From positions 1 to 10,683 of the forward strand of contig CAVLAC010000079.1 in assembly GCA_963661055.1 (NCBI GenBank): a stretch of DNA of 10,683 nt. The letters run 5' to 3'. Made by a program: the position numbers and the translations under genes. Shown here in pieces: positions 6,092 through 10,683 of the stretch; within the stretch, counting starts at the first letter, position 1; every line of letters starts with the position of its first letter. The stretch is from UBA1067 sp963661055. Its GTDB lineage: Bacteria; Verrucomicrobiota; Kiritimatiellia; RFP12; UBA1067. Below the pieces are notes generated by a model that searched no databases, had not been told where the DNA came from, and was given only the letters and a program-made list of their open reading frames with translations.

Positions 6092-6120
6092 ATTGTACCA
6101 CTTTTAGGCTTCGCATACAA
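6092..6120 (-). promoter_or_regulatory. Promoter of pdxS-pdxT
   Basis: Minus strand: TTGTAT (6120-6115), a 17-nt spacer ending in TGG, and TACAAT (6097-6092), again an extended -10. The transcript would start near 6085, leaving a leader of about 62 nt. The -35 lies in one arm of an inverted repeat (6113-6136), which suggests a regulator. Confidence 0.6.
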
Positions 6121-6136
6121 CACACATATTGTATGC
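6113..6136. repeat. Inverted repeat overlapping the pdxS -35 (candidate operator)
   Basis: GCATACAA (6113-6120) and TTGTATGC (6129-6136) are perfect 8-bp arms with an 8-nt spacer. The centre-to-centre distance of 16 bp places the arms on the same DNA face within about 1.5 turns. One arm covers the pdxS -35, so a dimeric repressor bound here could block pdxST. No regulator gene is visible in the window. Confidence 0.45.
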
Positions 6137-6164
6137 CCTACAATGTTTTGCCGCGCTATTCTCC

Positions 6165-6194
6165 TTGCCAAGTAAGGCAGAACTTTGCTATAAT
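6165..6194 (+). promoter_or_regulatory. Promoter of the glycosyltransferase/FAD oxidoreductase/flippase operon
   Basis: TTGCCA (6165-6170), an 18-nt spacer ending in TGC, and TATAAT (6189-6194): an extended -10 with perfect hexamer. The ATG follows only 12 nt after the -10, so the predicted leader is about 4-6 nt. There is no Shine-Dalgarno, and an in-frame TAA immediately precedes the ATG. Confidence 0.75.
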
Positions 6195-6206
6195 AATAGC
6201 CTGTAA

Positions 6207-7160
6207 ATGAGCACAATTGCAACAACCCGTCCTGAAGAGGCTAAATCGACCCCAAAAGAGCCGATTTCCGTCAGTTTTTGTGTATCGGACTCTTTTGTAC
6301 AACATCTCGCCGTCGTTTTGGCGAGCATCGTCGCGAATAATCCGTCCGAACCCTTCATCTTCCATATTCTCCACCGCGACATAACTGCCGCGCACCAGAA
6401 GCTCCTCACTGAGTGGCATGGCGGAAGCGACATTGCTCGCGTCGTCTTCCATAAAGTAGACGCATCACTTTTCGCGGACTTCCCGATTCCGCCCGAACTG
6501 GAGCACGTCACGCAAGAGATGTACTACCGCTTTCTATTGCCGACTCTGCTCCCCGACGAAAGCCGCACCATCTACTCTGATGTGGATGTCTGTTGCGTGG
6601 GGGCGATACGCCCGTTGTGGGAGACGGAACTTGGGGACAACATTCTCGCGGCAGTTTCCGAAGGCGCGGCAGGCGAATTCAAGAAGAAGCTTATTGGGCT
6701 TGAAGGTAGCGCCCCTTACTTCTATTCGGGACTTCTCGTAATGGATCTTGCAAAAATGCGGACGGAAGGTGCGGTTGAGAAGCTTTTTGCCAATACAGCG
6801 AAATACGCCGACCGTATTGCCTGGCCAGACCAAGATGTTATCAACCTCACTTTCTATGGCAGAATACTCCAACTGGGCGCGGAATGGGACGGAATAAATG
6901 TCCGTTATTCGCCTTCCAATAAGGTCGTGCGGATTTGGCATTTCGCGGGAGCCCTCTTGAAGCCCTGGTGCAACATCTGGAAGAATCGCACCTGGCCGCT
7001 TTACCTCAAGTACCTGCGCCTCACGCCCTTCCGCGATCGCTCGGCGGCATTCGTTTGGGGGCATATCAAGGGATTTTTCTGGTTCACTTATACTAAGAAA
7101 CGCGTTCGCCGTGCCCTACTTTGCGGCATTCTCGTTTACAAGAAGAAGTTGAAAGGCTAA
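6207..7160 (+). CDS. Glycosyltransferase family 8 (LPS galactosyl/glucosyltransferase-like)
   Basis: GT8 enzymes are retaining, metal-dependent transferases using UDP-sugars, often building LPS cores or capsule on the cytoplasmic side. Residues 20-260 carry the GT-A fold: ISVSFCVSDSFVQHLAVVLA (20-39), TQEMYYRFLLPTLLP (102-116), the metal-binding DVD at 125-127 (IYSDVDVCCVG), the sugar-site YFYSGLLVMDL (171-181), WPDQDVINLTF (206-216) and the metal/UDP His245 in IWHFAG with KPW at 252-254. Two motifs deviate: Ser precedes DVD where Leu is usual, and Tyr173 stands where Asn is usual (F-N-[AS]-G). The basic, aromatic C-terminus (about 280-317) suggests peripheral membrane binding. The start is forced, with a TAA just upstream and no other start before the domain. 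It heads a three-gene operon. Donor and acceptor sugars cannot be told. Confidence 0.9.
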   Translation: MSTIATTRPEEAKSTPKEPISVSFCVSDSFVQHLAVVLASIVANNPSEPFIFHILHRDITAAHQKLLTEWHGGSDIARVVFHKVDASLFADFPIPPELEHVTQEMYYRFLLPTLLPDESRTIYSDVDVCCVGAIRPLWETELGDNILAAVSEGAAGEFKKKLIGLEGSAPYFYSGLLVMDLAKMRTEGAVEKLFANTAKYADRIAWPDQDVINLTFYGRILQLGAEWDGINVRYSPSNKVVRIWHFAGALLKPWCNIWKNRTWPLYLKYLRLTPFRDRSAAFVWGHIKGFFWFTYTKKRVRRALLCGILVYKKKLKG

Positions 7161-7164
7161 TAAA

Positions 7165-9024
7165 ATGAAAAAACTCATCGCACTATTCACATTCCTCGCG
7201 GCTACTAGCGCGGCATTCGCCACTGTCGAGCGCATTGAGGCAGAGTTCTTCGATTCGTGGGGCGGCTGGGTAAATGACACCCAGTTTATGGATGCCGACC
7301 ACTCTTCGTATTTACTCGCCCACGGGATGGGCAAGCCCATCGCGAACGCGAAGACAACCTTTACGCTCACCGAGGCGTGCGAGGTCAAGGTGTCCGTTCG
7401 CACCAAGAATTGGACGGCTCCGTGGTCTGAGAATGCGGCGGGAACGTTCCAAGTGCTCGTGGACGGCGCGGCACTTCCAAAGGTGCTGGGCACGGAAGGC
7501 AAAGGCGAATGGCAAACGGAAACTGCGGGCACGGTAAAACTCGCCAAAGGCAAGCACACGCTGGAACTACAGGATTTGACCGGCTTTGATGGTCGGTGCG
7601 ATTGGGTGGAACTCGAATATGCCGCGTCTGCCGCCACAGCGACTTCGGTTAGAGCCGTTCAAACCAAGGAACATCACGCCGATCTCGTTGTCGTGGGCGG
7701 AGGTATCGCGGGTATCAGCGCGGCAATTTCTGCCGCGCGGCTCGGACTCAAGGTCGCCCTCGTACAGGATCGCCCCGTTTTGGGCGGCAACAACTCGAGC
7801 GAGGTGCGCGTTCATCTCGGCGGCTGGCAGAATATGCCGCCCTATCCACGGCTTGGCGATACCATCGCGGAATTTGGTCCAGCACGCGGAGGCAATGCGC
7901 GCCCGATTGGTGTTTATGAGGATGACCGCAAACTCGCCGCCGTCAAAGGAGAGAAGAATATCTCCCTCTTCCTTAATACGCGCGTGGATGCTGTCACGAC
8001 AAATGCGGCGGGACGGATTGTTTCCGTCACAGGACAGCACACCCAAAAACCTGAGACCACCACTTTCTACGGACGCTGGTTCGTGGACGCGACGGGCGAC
8101 GGCACGGTCGGCTTCCTCGCGGGGGCGGATTGGCGTGAGGGACGCGAAGCCAAGAGCGAAACAGGTGAGGCGTGGGCACCCGAAAAGGCGGATATGCTCA
8201 CAATGGGCGCGAGTGTTCAATGGTACGCGGGGGAAACGGCGGACGGCAAGTCAGTCGACTTCCCTCAGCAACCGTGGATGATTCGCTTTAACGATGAGAA
8301 CGGACACCAAGGTTTGCGCGGCGATTGGAACTGGGAAGCGGGGCTCGGGCGCGACCAGATTGCGGAAGCGGAACATATCCGTGACTACGGCTTACTCGTC
8401 GCCTACTCCAACTGGGGATATGTGAAGAATATCGCGTCCAACCGCACGGAATATGCGGATAAAGAGCTCAAATGGGTTGCCTATATCGCTGGACGGCGTG
8501 AATCGCGGCGTTTGATGGGTGACTGGGTGCTAAGCGAAAATGACATTGATGCACGCACTAACTTCCCCGACGCGACTTGTGTCGCAACATGGACAATTGA
8601 CCTCCATTTCCCCAAGTCACCCGAGAAGACGAAGTTCACAGGCGAGCCCTTCCAGACAGACTCCCTGAATAAGACCATTTGGCCTATTGCGATTCCCTAT
8701 CGGTGCTACTATTCGCGGAATGTTCCGAACCTCTTTATGGCTGGACGCGACATTTCCGTCACCCATATTGCCCTCGGCACAACCCGCCTTATGCGCACTC
8801 ACGGGATGATGGGTGAAGTCGTGGGTATGGCTGCATCTATTTGCAAGAAGTACGATTGCGACCCACGCGGCGTTTATGCCCAACACCTCGACGAACTCAA
8901 GGCGCTTATGACGAAGGGTGTCGGCGACGGCAAGGTACACCCTCCACAAATGTACAACCAGCAACGCTCGCTTGACCCCGACTTCAACCGCCACGATAAC
9001 GAGGCGAATCATCAAATCCGTTAA
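7165..9024 (+). CDS. Sec-exported FAD-dependent oxidoreductase with N-terminal beta-sandwich-like domain
   Basis: Residues 1-19 are a clear Sec signal peptide (KK, hydrophobic core, cleavage after AFA); no twin arginine. Residues about 20-152 look like a beta-sandwich of carbohydrate-binding or golvesin type, opening with VERIEAEFFDSWGGW and ending DGRCDWVELEYA. A short linker leads to a FAD-binding Rossmann fold: DLVVVGGGIAGISAAISAA (173-191; GGGIAG 178-183), LGGNNSSEVRVHLGG (206-220), FVDATGDG (306-313), and the C-terminal FAD motif LFMAGRDISVTHIALGTTR (523-541), then THGMMGEVVGMAA. This is the FAD_oxidored (PF12831-like) type, widespread and often multicopy in PVC bacteria, with unknown substrates. 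It sits 4 nt after the GT8 gene (GAAAGG RBS, TAATAA stops) and 9 nt before the flippase, so a role on surface or dietary glycans is an inference. Confidence 0.85.
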   Translation: MKKLIALFTFLAATSAAFATVERIEAEFFDSWGGWVNDTQFMDADHSSYLLAHGMGKPIANAKTTFTLTEACEVKVSVRTKNWTAPWSENAAGTFQVLVDGAALPKVLGTEGKGEWQTETAGTVKLAKGKHTLELQDLTGFDGRCDWVELEYAASAATATSVRAVQTKEHHADLVVVGGGIAGISAAISAARLGLKVALVQDRPVLGGNNSSEVRVHLGGWQNMPPYPRLGDTIAEFGPARGGNARPIGVYEDDRKLAAVKGEKNISLFLNTRVDAVTTNAAGRIVSVTGQHTQKPETTTFYGRWFVDATGDGTVGFLAGADWREGREAKSETGEAWAPEKADMLTMGASVQWYAGETADGKSVDFPQQPWMIRFNDENGHQGLRGDWNWEAGLGRDQIAEAEHIRDYGLLVAYSNWGYVKNIASNRTEYADKELKWVAYIAGRRESRRLMGDWVLSENDIDARTNFPDATCVATWTIDLHFPKSPEKTKFTGEPFQTDSLNKTIWPIAIPYRCYYSRNVPNLFMAGRDISVTHIALGTTRLMRTHGMMGEVVGMAASICKKYDCDPRGVYAQHLDELKALMTKGVGDGKVHPPQMYNQQRSLDPDFNRHDNEANHQIR

Positions 9025-9033
9025 AAGGTTCTA

Positions 9034-10314
9034 ATGCAGGCACTGATAAAGCGTTTACACGCGAAGCTAGGCGATTTTTGGTGGTATTCGCTTATGCTTT
9101 TCTGTGCTTGCCGCGTGGCTGACCTCATTAACGCTTATATCGGCCTCTACCTCGTCCCTTCGCATATAGAGCCTTCAGAACTCGGTGCGGTTCAGCCTCT
9201 CACGCAATTCGCGACACTTTTTGCTCTGCCTGTCACCATTTTCGCCGCAGTTTTCGCGCGGGAAGTGACTATTCTTGCCACAAAGCACGAGTTTGGCAAG
9301 CTCAAATCTCTCCTACGCGGCGTTTTCTCTGCGGCGGGCATTCTTCTCATCGTGGCAATTGCCCTCTCACGGCTATTTATGCCCGTCTTTCTTGAGAAAA
9401 TTCGCATTGTTGAGGGCTCCCTCGGGCTCGTCATTCTAGCTTCCGCCTTCATAAATGCCGCGTCCCCCGTCTACACAAATGCACTTCAGGGACTCAAGAA
9501 GTTCAAGGCCCTTTCCATCCTCAATATCCTAGGCGCACCCTTGCGGCTCGTGACCTTGCTGATAACAATGCCCTTCCGCGCACTAACTGGCTATTTCGTC
9601 GCCCAAAGTGCCGCGCCCGCACTCCATATGGTCGCGAGTGTCTTTTGTCTGCGCCACGAGCTTTCCCATCCCGCCGAAACTTATTGGACGCGTCCCACCC
9701 TTCGCCGCTTTGCACGCCTTTTGCTCGCGATTGGCACAGCCTACGCCGCGTCATCCGTCGCTGGACTCATTGAGCAACTCGTTATCCGTCAACGGCTCCC
9801 CGATGTAGAGTCCGCCGCTTATTATATGACGACGCGCTTTGCGGAAATTGCGAGCTATGTAACTTGTACTCTGAGCGTCACGCTCTTCCCCTTCACAGCA
9901 GAAACTGCCGCGCAGGGACGCGCCACGCGTCCACTTGTTCTAAAAGCCGCGATCGCGGCACTTGTGACATCCGTTGTTCTCGCCCTTTTCTTCTTCTTTG
10001 CGGGCGAGACTATTCTCAAGTGGCTTCCGCACGGCGACCTCTACGCACCCTTCGCCCGCGCCATTCCCCTTCTCGTCCTGCTTGCATTCTTTAATGCCGT
10101 CCAAACTTTCCACATAAATACGGAAATCTCGGCGGGACGCTTCGCCTTCCTCAAGTGGCATATCCCCTGTCATCTCATCTACGCCGCCGCGCTCTATCTT
10201 TGGCCGCAAGGGACGCCCCTCTCAACGAACACCCTCTATGCCGTCATCGGCTGGCTCCTCTCCGCCGCTGCCCTCCGCTTCGCCTTCACCTGCCGCGACC
10301 TCATAAGGCAGTAA
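9034..10314 (+). CDS. Polysaccharide flippase-like integral membrane protein (Wzx/MOP superfamily)
   Basis: The protein (426 aa) has about 12 hydrophobic segments, roughly at 18-40, 54-75, 97-118, 128-147, 158-180, 185-205, 226-247, 266-287, 303-323, 341-359, 376-391 and 399-418, with basic loops between them. Length, helix number and the LQGLKKFKALSILN motif (151-164) after helix 4 fit the Wzx/MATE-like MOP superfamily, whose members flip lipid-linked sugars across the inner membrane. The short N-terminus beginning MQALIKRLHAKLG is basic and cytoplasmic. It follows the FAD oxidoreductase by 9 nt with an AAAAGG-like RBS and is the last gene of the operon. No polymerase (Wzy) or phosphoglycosyltransferase is in view, so the nature of the cargo is open. 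A generic MATE exporter is a less likely alternative. Confidence 0.75.
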   Translation: MQALIKRLHAKLGDFWWYSLMLFCACRVADLINAYIGLYLVPSHIEPSELGAVQPLTQFATLFALPVTIFAAVFAREVTILATKHEFGKLKSLLRGVFSAAGILLIVAIALSRLFMPVFLEKIRIVEGSLGLVILASAFINAASPVYTNALQGLKKFKALSILNILGAPLRLVTLLITMPFRALTGYFVAQSAAPALHMVASVFCLRHELSHPAETYWTRPTLRRFARLLLAIGTAYAASSVAGLIEQLVIRQRLPDVESAAYYMTTRFAEIASYVTCTLSVTLFPFTAETAAQGRATRPLVLKAAIAALVTSVVLALFFFFAGETILKWLPHGDLYAPFARAIPLLVLLAFFNAVQTFHINTEISAGRFAFLKWHIPCHLIYAAALYLWPQGTPLSTNTLYAVIGWLLSAAALRFAFTCRDLIRQ

Positions 10315-10340
10315 GCATCCGCAAATCTTATTTTGTTTTT

Positions 10341-10370
10341 AACCACGGATTTCACAGATTTTCACGAATT
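10341..10370. repeat. Dispersed-type intergenic repeat ('AACCACGGATTTCAC' family)
   Basis: The 30 bases begin AACCACGGATTTCACAGA and continue TTTTCACGAATT. They are internally repetitive (GATTTCACA / GATTTTCAC / GAATT, a period of about 10). The pattern resembles short AACCAC-GGATTTCAC-GGATT repeats that I recall from intergenic regions of several Verrucomicrobiota, Lentisphaerota, Planctomycetota and Bacteroidota genomes. Only one copy is present here, so the dispersed nature is not shown by this window. Confidence 0.4.
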
Positions 10371-10497
10371 GGTAGGGGGCTGAGTCCCTTGCGCCCCGCA
10401 AAAATAACTGTATGAAATTATAAAGGGAGCGAAGCGAATGGTAGGGACTGGTCGCCGCCTTTCATCATTCTCAACTCCAACTTGCCCTGCGCATCTC

Positions 10498-10587
10498 GGC
10501 ATAGGGGGTCTGCGCACCAGAGGTATGCGCCCCTCCTAAGGGGGGCATACCGCCCCTGCGCACACCCCTATGCCTCTGGTGCGCACC
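10498..10587. repeat. Nest of interleaved palindromes (possible MITE- or REP-like element or structured RNA)
   Basis: Four perfect pairings overlap: GGCATAGGGG (10498-10507) with CCCCTATGCC (10565-10574); TGCGCA (10511-10516) with TGCGCA (10557-10562); GGTATGC (10522-10528) with GCATACC (10545-10551), extended inward by CCCC/GGGG; and TGCGCACCAGAGG (10511-10523) with its 13-bp complement at 10573-10585. The last excludes the first two, so two alternative folds exist. GGTGCGCACC (10578-10587) is itself a 10-bp palindrome. There is no coding sequence and no T tract. Confidence 0.75.
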
Positions 10588-10683
10588 TCTCGAACTTCCA
10601 GAAGGACGCGATGAAGACATCACACCCCAGTAGGGCGCGGCATATGGGGTTCTAGACTCAGGCATGCCACTTCCTACTTCCCT

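Larger units (their letters stand above)
10315..10683. other. Gene-free region downstream of the flippase
   Basis: I find no convincing coding sequence here. It begins with a T-rich stretch (TTATTTTGTTTTT, 10328-10340) just after the flippase stop, which could act as a weak 3' end although no stem precedes it. It then holds an intergenic repeat (10341-10370), a small inverted repeat (AGTCCCT 10383-10389 with AGGGACT 10443-10449; GGTAGGG is also repeated at 10371 and 10440), and a cluster of interleaved palindromes (10498-10587). Confidence 0.7.

Noticed and set aside
6128..6144. Additional TACAAT-like -10 boxes on both strands between pdxS and the glycosyltransferase gene
   Set aside because: Neither has a -35 at 16-19 nt or a TGn extension. 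They arise from the inverted repeat.
6534..7064. Minus-strand reading frame of 176 codons inside the glycosyltransferase gene
   Set aside because: It is antisense to a well-conserved GT8 gene and has no domain or start signal. The GC-rich third positions of the sense gene leave few antisense stops.
10328..10340. Intrinsic terminator after the flippase gene
   Set aside because: There is a T-rich stretch but no stem immediately before it, so it cannot be called an intrinsic terminator.
10438..10539. Small plus-strand ORF of 33 codons (ATG at 10438) with GGGAG 8 nt upstream
   Set aside because: The frame runs into the palindrome nest, the peptide is Arg/Thr/Pro/Ser-rich without a recognisable feature, and the region is repeat-like. 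The ribosome-site match may be chance.
10498..10587. CRISPR array or tRNA in the structured 3' region
   Set aside because: There are no regularly spaced direct repeats and no cloverleaf with an acceptor/CCA or T-loop. The signal is inverted, not direct, repetition.
10471..10665. Minus-strand ORF of 64 codons
   Set aside because: It lies almost entirely across the interleaved palindromes, which explain its repetitive Arg/Gly/Pro-rich composition. No ribosome site or domain is visible.

Overview
The window is bacterial chromosome, moderately GC-rich, most likely a metagenome-assembled genome because an N run interrupts one conserved gene. Nothing in it is phage- or plasmid-like. The ribosomal, vitamin and tRNA-modification genes are generic. 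Three features fit a Verrucomicrobiota/Kiritimatiellota/Lentisphaerota (PVC-type) bacterium: the exported FAD-dependent oxidoreductase of a type common in that group, the GT8/flippase envelope genes, and an intergenic 'AACCACGGATTTCAC'-type repeat. That placement is an inference from memory of such genomes, not a search result.

Left part (1-6022, all minus strand), read in transcription order from right to left. (i) pdxS-pdxT, the two subunits of PLP synthase, overlap by 4 nt and start from an extended -10 promoter. pdxS holds a 241-base N gap. (ii) rplY(L25)-rpsF(S6)-ssb-rpsR(S18)-rplI(L9) is the classic S6/SSB/S18/L9 operon with L25 fused on at its head by a TAATG overlap. It is driven by a strong promoter with a roughly 65-nt leader and ends in two tandem hairpins. 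(iii) obg-panB-queH follows: an essential Obg GTPase, the first enzyme of the pantothenate branch, and the first 23 codons of an epoxyqueuosine reductase of the QueH type. queH runs off the left edge of the window and starts with GTG overlapping the panB stop.

Right part (6207-10314, plus strand) is a tight three-gene operon, with gaps of 4 and 9 nt, divergent from pdxS: a GT8 glycosyltransferase, a Sec-exported FAD oxidoreductase carrying an N-terminal beta-sandwich-like domain, and a 12-TM polysaccharide flippase-like protein. Together they suggest synthesis, export and possibly oxidation of a surface glycan, but no substrate can be named. The final 369 bases hold no convincing gene. They contain an intergenic repeat and a 90-base nest of interleaved palindromes.

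All four recognisable promoters share an extended -10 (TGnTAYAAT). Two of them, for the GT8 gene and obg, lie so close to the ATG that the transcripts would be leaderless or nearly so. The best candidates for something undescribed are the glycosyltransferase/exported-flavoprotein/flippase operon, the leaderless expression and the interleaved palindrome element. No clearly novel system such as a defence island, CRISPR array or large RNA is visible.
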